Shown piece after piece: positions 14,445 through 24,156 of a stretch of DNA of 64,000 nucleotides. Each line of letters starts with the position of its first letter. The stretch's first letter is position 1. The notes under the pieces are model-generated. The model was not told where the DNA came from and ran no database searches. It worked only from the letters and a program-made list of their open reading frames with translations. The position numbers and the translations under genes were made by a program. Source of the DNA: Microbacterium sp. BR1 (GTDB lineage Bacteria > Actinomycetota > Actinomycetes > Actinomycetales > Microbacteriaceae); the NCBI RefSeq assembly GCF_002812725.1, contig NZ_NMUN01000004.1, positions 186,001 through 250,000 on the forward strand. The letters are read 5' to 3'.

Positions 14445-16010
14445 ATGACGCCGACCACAAAAGAAGGCCAGCGCGCAGAGCTACACAAGACCATCTGGCG
14501 AATCGCGAATGACCTTCGCGGATCGGTCGATGGCTGGGACTTCAAGACTTATGTGCTCGGCATGCTCTTCTACCGCTTCATCTCGGAGAACCTCACCGCC
14601 TACCTCAACAGCGGCGAGCATGAGGCTGGCGAGACCGACTTCGACTACGCACGCCTCCCTGACGCTGAGGCCGAGTTCGGGCGCAAGGAAACCGTCGCGG
14701 AGAAGGGCTTCTACGTCCTCCCGTCCGAGCTCTTCCAGAATGTGCGCAGACGTGCGTCACAAGACCAGAACCTGAACGAGACGCTCCAGCGCGTGTTCAA
14801 GAACATCGAAGGCTCGGCAGTCGGCACAGACAGCGAAGACGACCTTAAGGGTCTGTTCGACGACCTTGACGTGAACAGCTCAAAGCTCGGCAACACTGTC
14901 GCCAAGCGCAACGAGAAGCTCGTGAAGCTGCTTGATGCGATCGGCGACCTGCCGCTCGGCAACTTCGAGGACAACTCGATCGACCTCTTCGGTGACGCCT
15001 ACGAGTACCTCATGCAGATGTACGCCTCGCAGGCTGGCAAGTCTGGTGGTGAGTACTACACCCCACAGGAAGTGTCCGAAGTGCTCGCCCGCATCACGGT
15101 CATGGGTAAGAAGCGCGTCAACAAGGTCTACGACCCCGCTGCAGGATCCGGCTCGCTGCTGCTCAAGTTCGCAAAGGTCCTCGGCCGCGAGAACGTCGGC
15201 GGCTTCTTCGGCCAGGAGATAAACCTGACTACCTACAACCTCGCGCGGATCAACATGTTCCTGCACGACGTCAACTACGAGAAGTTCAACATCGCCCACG
15301 GCGACACCTTGCTCGACCCCCAGCACTGGGACGACGAACCGTTCGAGGCGATCGTGTCCAACCCGCCCTACTCGATCAAGTGGGAGGGCGATGCCAACCC
15401 GCTTCTGATCAACGACGAGCGGTTCGCGCCGGCCGGTGTACTCGCACCGAAGTCGAAGGCGGACCTCGCTTTCACGATGCACATCCTTAGTTGGCTCGCC
15501 GTGGACGGCACCGCCGCCATCGTTGAGTTCCCAGGCGTGCTTTACCGCGGTGGAGCGGAGCAGAAGATCCGCAAGTACTTGGTCGATAACAACTACGTCG
15601 ACGCGGTGATTCAATTACCGCCGGACCTGTTCTTCGGCACCACGATTGCGACGTGCATCATTGTGCTCAAGAAGTCGAAGACCGACAACTCGGTGCTCTT
15701 CATCAACGCCTCGGACGAGTTCAAGCGCGTCGGCAACAAGAACAAGCTGACACCCGACAACCAGCAGAACATTCTGATGGCGCTCGACGTGCGGGAGGAC
15801 GAGGAGCACTTCGCGACGCTCGTCCCGAACGAAGATATCGCGGCGAACGACTACAACATCTCGGTCTCTTCGTATGTCGAAGAGGAGGACACGCGCGAGG
15901 CAGTCGACATCACAGCGCTCAACGCGGAGATTGCCGAGATCGTTGCGAGACAGGCTGAGTTGCGCGTCTCGATCGACGAGATCGTCGCGGACCTGGAGGG
16001 CTCCAAATGA
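14445..16010 (+). CDS. hsdM: Type I restriction-modification system methyltransferase (M) subunit
   Basis: This 521-residue subunit has an N-terminal helical HsdM domain (about 1-140) and an N6-adenine methyltransferase domain with the AdoMet motif [13 protein letters not shown] and the catalytic NPPY starting at Asn306. I start at ATG 14445 because AGGAG at 14430-14434 is correctly spaced; ATG 14427 overlaps that site. The gene is richer in A and T than flanking genes and opens a run of overlapping genes (M, S, R, mcrB, mcrC), so the island was probably acquired. With HsdS it methylates host DNA. Confidence 0.95.
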   Translation: MTPTTKEGQRAELHKTIWRIANDLRGSVDGWDFKTYVLGMLFYRFISENLTAYLNSGEHEAGETDFDYARLPDAEAEFGRKETVAEKGFYVLPSELFQNVRRRASQDQNLNETLQRVFKNIEGSAVGTDSEDDLKGLFDDLDVNSSKLGNTVAKRNEKLVKLLDAIGDLPLGNFEDNSIDLFGDAYEYLMQMYASQAGKSGGEYYTPQEVSEVLARITVMGKKRVNKVYDPAAGSGSLLLKFAKVLGRENVGGFFGQEINLTTYNLARINMFLHDVNYEKFNIAHGDTLLDPQHWDDEPFEAIVSNPPYSIKWEGDANPLLINDERFAPAGVLAPKSKADLAFTMHILSWLAVDGTAAIVEFPGVLYRGGAEQKIRKYLVDNNYVDAVIQLPPDLFFGTTIATCIIVLKKSKTDNSVLFINASDEFKRVGNKNKLTPDNQQNILMALDVREDEEHFATLVPNEDIAANDYNISVSSYVEEEDTREAVDITALNAEIAEIVARQAELRVSIDEIVADLEGSK

Positions 16011-17182
16011 GCCGTGTGGACGACTTGATCGCCGAACGCACGCCCAACGACGTGGAGTTCCGCGCACTCGGCGACATCGCACGATTCGTCCGCGGCAACG
16101 GCATGCCCAAGACCGATCTCGTTGATGAAGGCGTCGGCGCTATCCACTACGGCCAGATCTATACGAGGTACGGCGTGTGGGCGACCGAGACGATCTCATT
16201 CGTGGCACCGGAGACCGCCGTGAAGCTTGCGAGGGCACAGCCAGGCGACATCATCATCACCAACACCAGCGAGAATGTCGAAGACGTCGGTAAGGCAGTT
16301 GCCTGGCTCGGGTCGAAGCCGATCGTCACTGGTGGTCACGCCACGGTGATACAGCACGACCTCGACCCGAAATACCTCGCCTACTGGTTTCAGTCAGAGT
16401 CGTTCTCGGTGCAGAAGCGTGGGCTCGCTACCGGTACGAAAGTGATCGACGTGTCGGCACGGCAGCTGGCGAAGGTGCGACTTCCCGTGCCGCCTATCGA
16501 GGTGCAGCGCGAGATCGTGGGAGTCTTGGATAAGTTCACCCGGCTGGAAGCGGAGCTGGAAGCGGAGCTGGAAGCGGAGCTGGAAGCTCGACGGCGCCAG
16601 TACGAGCACTATCGACAGGTACTGCTTCAGTCGCGCGACAACACCGGCGTTCGAGACTTAGCGCTCAGCGACGTAATCCGCTTGAACTTCGGCGCCCGCA
16701 TTACAAAGTCCAAGGACGCGGGCACTCTCTTCCCCGTGTTCGGAGGTGGAGGCGAAAGCTTCCGGACCGACGCATTCAATCGTGAAGATGAGTGGGTTGT
16801 TTCACGATTTGCTATGTCCGCGAATTGCGTGCGTCGCGTCGTTGGCAAGTTCTGGATGCTCGACTCCGGATTCACGTTCAGTGTTGTAGATCCCCTCGTA
16901 GACAAGGACTTCGTCGGGCAGTTGCTTCTCAGCATGCAGCCGACCATCTTCGCCACGTCCACCCAGTCGGCGCAGAAGAACATCGACATCGAAGGGTTCA
17001 AGAGGCTTCGTGTGCAACTGCCCTCGCTTCAGGTGCAACAGCGCGTCGCAAGGGCGCTTGGCAGCTTTGACTCGCTTGTCAATGATCTGAGCATCGGCCT
17101 CCCCGCCGAGTTGCAAGCGCGTCGGAGGCAGTACGCCCACTATCGCGATCAGCTCTTCGCGTTCCCAGAGGTAGCCGCATGA
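16007..17182 (+). CDS. hsdS: Type I restriction-modification specificity (S) subunit
   Basis: This 391-residue protein has two target-recognition halves (about 1-170 and 205-365), each ending in a conserved helical spacer ([10 protein letters not shown] and [10 protein letters not shown]). The two spacers are near-copies, as expected for the two-fold HsdS fold. The central spacer carries ELEA repeated nearly four times, encoded by 12-bp DNA repeats. In the EcoR124 family a similar repeat (TAEL) sets the distance between the two half-sites. It overlaps both hsdM and hsdR by ATGA. Confidence 0.93.
   Translation: MSRVDDLIAERTPNDVEFRALGDIARFVRGNGMPKTDLVDEGVGAIHYGQIYTRYGVWATETISFVAPETAVKLARAQPGDIIITNTSENVEDVGKAVAWLGSKPIVTGGHATVIQHDLDPKYLAYWFQSESFSVQKRGLATGTKVIDVSARQLAKVRLPVPPIEVQREIVGVLDKFTRLEAELEAELEAELEARRRQYEHYRQVLLQSRDNTGVRDLALSDVIRLNFGARITKSKDAGTLFPVFGGGGESFRTDAFNREDEWVVSRFAMSANCVRRVVGKFWMLDSGFTFSVVDPLVDKDFVGQLLLSMQPTIFATSTQSAQKNIDIEGFKRLRVQLPSLQVQQRVARALGSFDSLVNDLSIGLPAELQARRRQYAHYRDQLFAFPEVAA
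16544..16587 (+). repeat. 12-bp tandem repeats in the central spacer of hsdS
   Basis: CTGGAAGCGGAG occurs three times exactly (16544-16555, 16556-16567, 16568-16579), then a partial fourth (CTGGAAGC). It encodes LEAE steps in the helix joining the two recognition domains. Slippage by one unit would add or remove four residues in frame, which in related systems changes the spacer length of the DNA target. Confidence 0.92.
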
Positions 17183-20100
17183 GCGAAGCCATCCCACGCA
17201 AGTATGACCCGATCGCGGTCTCTGCCGAGTCCACCGTCGTCGCGGAGTACATTCCAGACGCCCACGCGTCGTCGGCCTATCAGTCAGAGTCCGCGCTCGA
17301 GAAGGAACTGATCCGACTCCTCGAGTCCCAGGCCTACGAGTACCTCCCCGTCACATCCGAGGCACAGCTCGTGGCGAACCTGCGCACCCAGCTTGAAGCG
17401 CTGAATCACATCACCTTTTCTGACGGTGAGTGGGTGGACTTCTTCGACAACAAGGTCGCCGGGAAGAACGACGGCATCGTCGAGAAGACTGTGCGCATCC
17501 AGGAGGACCACGTCCAACTCCTAATGCGGGACGACGGGTCGACGAAGAACATCACACTGCTGGATAAGCGGAACATCCACAATAACCGGCTCCAGGTCAT
17601 CAACCAGTATGAGATCGGCCAGGGCGAGGGCGGCGCGAACTATGCGAATCGCTATGACGTCACGGTGCTTGTCAACGGCCTCCCGATGGTGCACATCGAA
17701 CTCAAGCGCCGCGGCGCCGACATCCGTGAAGCGTTCAACCAGATCAACCGCTACCAGCGCGACAGCTTCTGGGCAGGTTCAGGCCTGTTCGAATATGTCC
17801 AGCTGTTCGTCATCTCGAACGGGACGCTGACGAAGTACTACTCCAACACCACCCGTAGCTCGCACTTGAGGGAAGCGACCAAGCCGGGCAAGTCCCGCAA
17901 GACCAGCAACAGCTTCGAGTTCACCTCGTGGTGGGCGGATGCCCAGAACCAGCCGATCACCGACCTGACTTCTTTCGCGAAGACGTTCTTCGCCAAGCAC
18001 ACGCTGCTGAACATCCTTACCCGCTACTGCGTCCTGACCGCCGACCGCCTGCTGCTGGTGATGCGGCCATATCAGATCGTCGCGACCGAGAGGATTCTGC
18101 AGCGGATTGACGTGTCGATTACGCCGGGCAACAACAAGCCACTTGGCACCACCTCAGCGGGCGGGTACGTTTGGCACACCACCGGTTCGGGCAAGACCCT
18201 GACGAGCTTCAAGACGGCCCAGCTGGCGTCGAAGCTCCCGAGCGTCGACAAGGTGCTGTTCGTCGTGGACCGCAAGGATCTCGACTACCAGACGATGCGC
18301 GAGTACGACCGCTTCGAGAAGGGCGCGGCGAACTCCAACACGTCAACGGCCGTCCTCAAGAAGCAACTCGAGGATTCGAACGCGCGGATCATCATCACGA
18401 CGATCCAGAAGCTGTCGATGTTCATCAAGGCGAACAAGGGTCACTCGATCACGAACGACCACGTCGTGATCATCTTCGACGAGTGCCACCGCTCGCAGTT
18501 CGGTGACATGCACGCGGACATCACTCGCGCCTTCAAGCGCTACAACCTGTTCGGCTTCACTGGAACCCCGATCTTCGCGTCCAACGCCGGCGCGGGCGGA
18601 AACCCGCAACTCAAGACCACCGAGCAGGCCTTCGGCGAAAAGCTCCACACCTATACGATCGTCGACGCGATCACAGACAAGAACGTCCTGCCGTTCCGGA
18701 TCGACTACGTGAACACCGTCAAGGTCGGCACCGTCGTAGACAAGCAGGTGTCGGCCATCGACACCGAGAGAGCGCTGCTGGCGCCCGAGCGCATCAGACA
18801 GGTCGTGCAGTACACATTGGAGCACTTCGACCAGAAGACCAAACGCTCCTCGAGCTACGAGCACTCCGTGGTGGCGAACGTCGTAGAGTCGACCCGCGCC
18901 CGCCGCCAGGCCGAAGCAGTCCGCGAGCGCAAGCGCGTGCGTGGCTTCAACGCCATCTTCGCCACGGCCTCGATCGATGCGGCACGTCGCTACTACAACG
19001 ACTTCCAGATCCAGCAGGAAGCACTCCCCGCCGATCGACGCTTGAAAATCGGCCTCATCTACTCCTATGGCGCGAACGACGCCAGCGATGACGGCATTCT
19101 CGACGACGAAGCCTTCGACATCGATGCACTGAGCACGGACGCGCGTGGCTTCCTCGAGGACGCTATCCAGGACTACAACGACATCTTCGGGACGAGTTAC
19201 GACACCAGCGCGGACAAGTTCCAGAACTACTACAAGGACCTCTCGCAGCGGCTCAAGAACCGGGAACTCGACCTCGTGATCGTGGTCAACATGTTCCTCA
19301 CTGGCTTCGACGCGACCACGCTAAATACGCTCTTCGTCGACAAGAACCTCCGGGCGCACGGGCTGATCCAGGCGTACTCCCGTACCAACCGAATCCTCAA
19401 CTCGGTCAAGACCTACGGCAACATCGTCGCCTTCCGCGACCTCGAAGAAGAGACCAACGCCGCCCTCGAACTGTTCGGTAACAAAGACGCCCGCGGCGTC
19501 GTGCTCCTCAAGCCATACGACGACTACTACGGCGAGTACGCAGAGAAGGTCAACGAGCTACTGACGTCGTTCCCGCTCGGGCAGCAGATCATCGGAGAAG
19601 CGGCACAGAAAGAGTTCATCCAACTACTTGGCCAGATCCTGCGGCTCGAGAACATCCTGACCTCATTCGACGACTTTGCCGGTCACGAAATCCTCACCGA
19701 TCGTCAAAGCCAGGACTACCGCAGCATTTACCTCGACCTGTACGCCGCGTTCCGCAAAGACAAGGACGCTGACAAAGAGCTCATCAACGACGACGTCGTC
19801 TTCGAGATCGAGCTGATCAAACAGGTCGAGATCAACGTTGACTACATCCTCATGCTGGTGGAGAAGTACCGCTCACAGCACGGCGATGGCGAGGACAAGG
19901 AGATTCGCTCGGAGATCTCCCGTGCCGTCAACGCCAGCCCGTCATTGCGCAACAAAAAGGACCTCGTCGAAGCGTTCGTCGACTCGGTCACGGTCGATGG
20001 AGCGATAGACGAAGAGTGGCAGGCGTTCATCGCAGCCAAGCGTGAGGCTGAACTCGAAGCAATCATCGAGGACGAGCGTCTCCGCGCCGATGCGACGCGC

Positions 20101-20289
20101 GATTTCGTCGCGACAGCCTTTCGAGACGGCACACTCCGAACAGCTGGCACGGCCATCACGAAGGTGCTTCCGCCGGCGACCCGCTTCGCCAATGATGGCG
20201 GCCACAGCGAGAACAAGCAGCGCGTGATCGAGAAGCTCGGTGCTTTCTTTGAACGCTTCTTCGGACTGAGTTCGGCGGAGGGAAACTGA
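17179..20289 (+). CDS. hsdR: Type I restriction-modification restriction (R) subunit
   Basis: This 1036-residue translocase-nuclease has an N-terminal endonuclease domain with the E-x-K pair in HIELKRRG (Glu174, Lys176), then a two-domain DEAD-like motor: Walker A TTGSGKT (Lys339), DECH box (434-437), motif III FGFTGTP, and a second RecA domain with the late helicase motif AYSRTNRI. A C-terminal helical part contacts the methylase. Length and order are normal and all key residues are present, so the enzyme looks active. It ends TGATG, sharing one base with mcrB. Confidence 0.95.
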   Translation: MSEAIPRKYDPIAVSAESTVVAEYIPDAHASSAYQSESALEKELIRLLESQAYEYLPVTSEAQLVANLRTQLEALNHITFSDGEWVDFFDNKVAGKNDGIVEKTVRIQEDHVQLLMRDDGSTKNITLLDKRNIHNNRLQVINQYEIGQGEGGANYANRYDVTVLVNGLPMVHIELKRRGADIREAFNQINRYQRDSFWAGSGLFEYVQLFVISNGTLTKYYSNTTRSSHLREATKPGKSRKTSNSFEFTSWWADAQNQPITDLTSFAKTFFAKHTLLNILTRYCVLTADRLLLVMRPYQIVATERILQRIDVSITPGNNKPLGTTSAGGYVWHTTGSGKTLTSFKTAQLASKLPSVDKVLFVVDRKDLDYQTMREYDRFEKGAANSNTSTAVLKKQLEDSNARIIITTIQKLSMFIKANKGHSITNDHVVIIFDECHRSQFGDMHADITRAFKRYNLFGFTGTPIFASNAGAGGNPQLKTTEQAFGEKLHTYTIVDAITDKNVLPFRIDYVNTVKVGTVVDKQVSAIDTERALLAPERIRQVVQYTLEHFDQKTKRSSSYEHSVVANVVESTRARRQAEAVRERKRVRGFNAIFATASIDAARRYYNDFQIQQEALPADRRLKIGLIYSYGANDASDDGILDDEAFDIDALSTDARGFLEDAIQDYNDIFGTSYDTSADKFQNYYKDLSQRLKNRELDLVIVVNMFLTGFDATTLNTLFVDKNLRAHGLIQAYSRTNRILNSVKTYGNIVAFRDLEEETNAALELFGNKDARGVVLLKPYDDYYGEYAEKVNELLTSFPLGQQIIGEAAQKEFIQLLGQILRLENILTSFDDFAGHEILTDRQSQDYRSIYLDLYAAFRKDKDADKELINDDVVFEIELIKQVEINVDYILMLVEKYRSQHGDGEDKEIRSEISRAVNASPSLRNKKDLVEAFVDSVTVDGAIDEEWQAFIAAKREAELEAIIEDERLRADATRDFVATAFRDGTLRTAGTAITKVLPPATRFANDGGHSENKQRVIEKLGAFFERFFGLSSAEGN

Positions 20290-21638
20290 TGGACAAGGTT
20301 CGCCGCGCCCAGCGCGCGCACGCAACGCTGGAGATTCTGGCCGCCAGGGACGATCCATCGGAATTCATGCCGCTGGTAGACCTCTGGCCGCTCGTGGCTG
20401 CCCGGGTACCGCTTACCGAGCATGAAAGTGAGATGAACGGGCGCCAGCCGCGCGGGGAAATTGACTGGCGCTGGGGTAGCTCCTATCTGGTCTCAGCCGG
20501 ATGGCTACGCAAGCACTCCGACGGATCCGGGAAGTGGGCCATCACTCCCGAAGGCCAGCAGGCGATGGAGGAGTATCAGGGCGAGGAGCTGCTCGCAGAG
20601 GCCATGCGTCGCTACGCGGCGGGTCGTGCAGCCCTGCTGGCGCAGATCGAGGAAGGTCTCCCGACCAAATGGATCTCGGCGGCCCAGGCAGAACGAAAGC
20701 TACTCACGGCTGCAGATGTGATCGTAGAGCGCGGACTCAAGCAAGGGACGTCCGCTTTCGCTGAGACGCGCGAGGCATGGTCTCCGGCGAACATCATCCG
20801 CCTGCATGAGCGGTGGAGCAGCGCGGAACGGTTCGAAGGTGGTTTCATCGACAACCTCGGTCGCCAGCTGGATGGTGCTACCGATGATGAGAAGCTCTTG
20901 ATGGCTGAGGTCGTCGCTCTCCAGATTCTGCCGATTGCGTCGGCGATGGGTCATGCCAAGAAGACCGAGAAGGTCCAGGCGATCCTCGATCTGATGGAGC
21001 ACAAGGTCCAGATTCCCTCGGTCTTTGACGAGGCCTTTGGCGGCGGCGCATTCAATCCCGGCTCCGGGATGATGTCGCGTATCAACCACGCTGTGACGAT
21101 CATCCTCAACGTGCTTCGAGCCTGGATCGATCTTGCCGACCCCGAGACGGTTCTCGAAGATCCGCACGCTTGGCGCGAACTGGTCATGTCGGTCGAAGGC
21201 GACGCATTTCCCACGCAGCGGTACGCATTGCTGTATCTGGTTCACCCGGGCTACTTCGGGCCCATCGTGTCAGCCGATCATCGAGAGGCTATTCGCAAGG
21301 CTTTCATCGGAGAGATCGGAGGCGAGTTCTCGACGGACGCTGACGACGACCTTCTCCGTATTGTCATCGCCTTGCAGGTTAAGGACCGCAAGCCGGTCAA
21401 CTTTTACGACAAGAAGAGCGCGCTCTGGAGGCGATGGAACCCGGAAGAGGATGCGCCCCCGGCGGACCCAGACCCCATCGATCCGGTCGAGGACCTCGCC
21501 GAACCAGTACTTGATCCGCGCGGATTCTCGCCCGAAGGCATCGATACGCGAGGGCTGAGCGATGAGCTTCACCTCGACGAGCAGTGGGTCGGCGACGTCG
21601 TCCGTGCTCTCCACCGCCGCGGGCAGATAAGGGCGTGA
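20289..21638 (+). pseudogene. mcrB: mcrB cut off before its GTPase domain by an IS element
   Basis: The remaining 449 residues include a winged-helix-like part (WRWGSSYLVSAGWLRKH, about 50-95), a helical middle, and the segment found just before the AAA+ motor in McrB-type GTPases (RYALLYLVHPGYFGPIVSAD, then LHLDEQWVGDVVRALHRRGQI). In complete relatives RRGQI is followed directly by the GPPGTGKT loop. Here it is followed by two IS-encoded residues and a stop formed by the IS end. No Walker A, Walker B or GTPase motif is present between here and mcrC. Because no target duplication flanks the IS, an IS-linked deletion of the motor half is the best explanation. The remnant could still bind DNA. 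Confidence 0.8.
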
Positions 21639-21699
21639 GGAAGGAATTGGTGACAACTGATCGTTAGTGCCGGGAGGCGCTGGCGGGGAGGATGTCATC

Positions 21700-22005
21700 A
21701 TGCCTGGTCCCTATCCCAGAGAGTTCCGCGAGGACGTTGTCGCGGTCGCTCGTAGCCGCGAGAGCGGCGTCACCATCAAGCAGATCGCCACTGACTTCGG
21801 CATCAGCGAAGCGACGTTGCAGAACTGGCTCCGTCAGGCCGACGTCGAATACGGCAACCGTCCTGGTCAGACCGCTGCAGACGCAGCGGAGGCGCGGGAG
21901 TTGAAGAAGCGGATCCGGTTGCTCGAGCAGGAGAACGAGGTCCTCCGGCGAGCGGCGGCGTATCTGTCGCAGGCGAACCTGCGCCTCGGTGGCTCCCCAA
22001 AATGA
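21700..22005 (+). CDS. IS3-family transposase OrfA
   Basis: This 101-residue protein has a helix-turn-helix (FREDVVAVARSRESGVTIKQ then TDFGISEATLQNWLRQ) followed by a leucine-zipper-like helix (LKKRIRLLEQENEVLRRAA), the normal OrfA arrangement for binding IS ends. GGGGAGG stands before ATG 21700. The end of the ORF reads CCCCAAAATGA, where OrfB starts one base back; both coupling by ATGA and a -1 slip at AAAA could make the OrfAB fusion. Confidence 0.93.
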   Translation: MPGPYPREFREDVVAVARSRESGVTIKQIATDFGISEATLQNWLRQADVEYGNRPGQTAADAAEARELKKRIRLLEQENEVLRRAAAYLSQANLRLGGSPK

Positions 22006-22877
22006 CATACCCGCTCGTTGCTGAGCTCGCCGACGCGGGGATCCCCGTGTCGGTGTCGTGCCGGGTCCTTAAGCTCGCCCGCCAGCCCTACTACCGGTGG
22101 AGAGGCGACCCGATCCGGGACGCGGATGTGCTCCGCGCCTATCGGATCAATGCGCTGCACGATGCGCACCACGAGGACCCGACGTTCGGCTACCGATACC
22201 TGGCCGACGAGGCGCGCCGGGCTGGCTGGCGGATGAGTCGCCGGACGGCGTGGAAGCTGTGCTCGCAGGCCGGGATCCTCTCGTCCGCGCAACGCCGCCG
22301 GCGGGGCAAGGGCAAGAAGGCCGGCCCTCCCGTGTTCGACGACCACGTGCAACGGGTATTCCGTGCCAATGCGCCGAACAGGCTCTGGCTCACGGACATC
22401 ACGGAACATTGGACGAGCGAAGGCAAGCTCTACTGCTGCGCGATCAAGGACGTGTTCTCGAACCGGATCGTCGGCTACTCGATCTCGGATCGGATGACAG
22501 CGAAGCTCGCCGTCGATGCCGTGCGCAACGCCGTCACCCGCCGCGGTGAGGTGGCCGGCTGCATCCTGCACGCGGACAGGGGCAGCCAGTTCCGGAGCAG
22601 GGCGATGGCCCGCGAGCTGCGCCGTCACGACATGGTCGGATCGATGGGGCGCGTCGGCGCGGCCGGGGACAACGCGGCGATGGAGAGCTTCTGGTCACTG
22701 TTGCAGACGAACGTCCTCAACCAGCAGCGGTGGGCGACGCGGCAGGAGCTTCGCCTCGCCATCGTCGTCTGGATCGAGCGGAAGTATCACCGTCAGCGAG
22801 CCCAGGACACCCTCGGCGGGTTGACGCCCATCGAGTTCGAAGCCAAGCTAACCGAGCCGCTCACACTCGCGGCCTAA
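22002..22877 (+). CDS. IS3-family transposase OrfB (DDE integrase domain)
   Basis: This 291-residue protein has an HTH_21-like N-terminal part and an rve integrase core. The catalytic triad is the Asp in LTDITEHW, the Asp in HADRGSQF and the Glu in AAMESFWS, with the usual spacing of about 35 residues between the last two. It overlaps OrfA by ATGA and lies in the -1 frame relative to it. Nothing is truncated, so the element may still move. Confidence 0.95.
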   Translation: MTYPLVAELADAGIPVSVSCRVLKLARQPYYRWRGDPIRDADVLRAYRINALHDAHHEDPTFGYRYLADEARRAGWRMSRRTAWKLCSQAGILSSAQRRRRGKGKKAGPPVFDDHVQRVFRANAPNRLWLTDITEHWTSEGKLYCCAIKDVFSNRIVGYSISDRMTAKLAVDAVRNAVTRRGEVAGCILHADRGSQFRSRAMARELRRHDMVGSMGRVGAAGDNAAMESFWSLLQTNVLNQQRWATRQELRLAIVVWIERKYHRQRAQDTLGGLTPIEFEAKLTEPLTLAA

Positions 22878-22920
22878 ACCGAAACTGTCACCAGTTCGTT
22901 CCTCACGCCCGGCACTGCTG

Positions 22921-24156
22921 ATGAAGGGTCACGTGACACGCTCGCCTGAGCCGCGCACGGTCGTCATCGAAGAGCGCGGCGAGACACGGTTGTCTCTGAC
23001 ACAAAGTCAGGCCGCTGAGCTGCAGTCGCTCGGTTTCTGCAGTGTCCTCCCCGGGCAGAACGCAGGGGAGTGGCGCGTGCGCGACGTGTCCAAAGTGGGG
23101 ATCGCGTCGATCGAGGGATTGCGGTTCATCGTGCGCCCGAAGACTCCGCTGCGAAGCATCGTCTTCATGGCGTCCTACAGTGGCGAACAGATCCAACCGG
23201 CTCACTCGACGTTCGGATATGACGCCGATACCTCGGTCCCATTTGCGTTGGCGCGCGCGACGATCAGCGCGATCGAGTCCGCTACTCGCAAGGGGTTGGT
23301 GAAGGGTTACACGGCGCGGGAGGAGCGGGGCTTCGTCGTCCGTGGACGGTGGGACATTCCGCGTCAGCTGAAAGTGCGGCCGGGTGTGCCGATCCCGCTC
23401 GAGCTCACGGTCGACGACTACTCCGAGGACGTCGCCGAGAATCAGATCCTTCATTCCGCCTTGCAACGGATCCGTCGTTTCGAGCAGCTGGCGGAGGATG
23501 AAAAGCGTCGGCTGAACAGGCTCCTTCAGCTGTTCTCGGACGTCGGCACGCTTCGCCAGGGCGCAGCGCTGCCTGCTGTGCAGCGGACTCGTCTGAACGC
23601 CGACTATTGGCCAGCGCTTCCGCTCGCGCGTGTGATCTTGGAAGCGACGTCCTGGACTCGCTCTGCAGGCGCTCGTTCTGGAGGAACGTTCCTTCTCAAC
23701 TTGCCTCGCATATTCGAGGGCTTTGTCGGGACGGCGATGCGCGCTGCACTTGCATCTGCGGGGTTCGGTGTCGAGCTGCAGGACACAGAGTGGCGACTTG
23801 ATGCGGAGCGGAAGGTCATGCTCAGGCCTGACATCGTCGTGCGTTCGCATGGTCGCCCCGTCGCGGTTGCCGATACGAAGTACAAGGTCTGGGGGCAGGC
23901 AAACGGGTCGCCTCCGAACGCTGATGTGTATCAAGCCCTTGCTTACGCGCTCGCATTGGAGGTGCCGGAAGCGCACCTCTTCTACGTGTCGGGAGACGTC
24001 GAACCGCGCACATATCGCATCCCGACCGCGGGCAAGACGGTCGTTGCCCACGCCATCAGCTTGGAGGGGTCGCCAGAGGTCCTACTCCGACGTGTCGCGG
24101 TGCTTGCGGAGCGGGTGACTGGCGGATCGCATGGGGTCGGAGATTCGGTCGCTTAG
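22921..24156 (+). CDS. mcrC: McrC family protein, nuclease partner of McrB
   Basis: This 411-residue protein has an N-terminal beta-rich domain and a C-terminal PD-(D/E)xK nuclease: Asp304 in LRPDIVV and Asp318-Thr-Lys320 in VADTKYK, all present. McrC cuts DNA only when driven by the McrB GTPase ring, which is broken here, so it is probably idle unless another McrB exists. The start may be ATG 22921 or GTG 22933 (GAAGG lies before the latter). The native TAG stop at 24154-24156 is inside the 5-bp target duplication of the next IS, so the coding sequence is unharmed. Confidence 0.88.
   Translation: MKGHVTRSPEPRTVVIEERGETRLSLTQSQAAELQSLGFCSVLPGQNAGEWRVRDVSKVGIASIEGLRFIVRPKTPLRSIVFMASYSGEQIQPAHSTFGYDADTSVPFALARATISAIESATRKGLVKGYTAREERGFVVRGRWDIPRQLKVRPGVPIPLELTVDDYSEDVAENQILHSALQRIRRFEQLAEDEKRRLNRLLQLFSDVGTLRQGAALPAVQRTRLNADYWPALPLARVILEATSWTRSAGARSGGTFLLNLPRIFEGFVGTAMRAALASAGFGVELQDTEWRLDAERKVMLRPDIVVRSHGRPVAVADTKYKVWGQANGSPPNADVYQALAYALALEVPEAHLFYVSGDVEPRTYRIPTAGKTVVAHAISLEGSPEVLLRRVAVLAERVTGGSHGVGDSVA

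Larger units (their letters stand above)
21631..22910 (+). mobile_element. IS3-family insertion sequence inside mcrB
   Basis: Terminal inverted repeats are GGGCGTGAGGAAGGAATTGG at the left and, read from the right end inward, GGGCGTGAGGAACGAACTGG, continuing with GTGACA in both. If the element has the usual TG...CA tips, it spans 21636-22905 and the extra GGGCG/CGCCC belongs to flanking DNA. No direct target duplication is seen with either border (TAA against GGC, or GCG against CGC). It carries two overlapping ORFs in IS3 style and appears intact. Confidence 0.88.
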
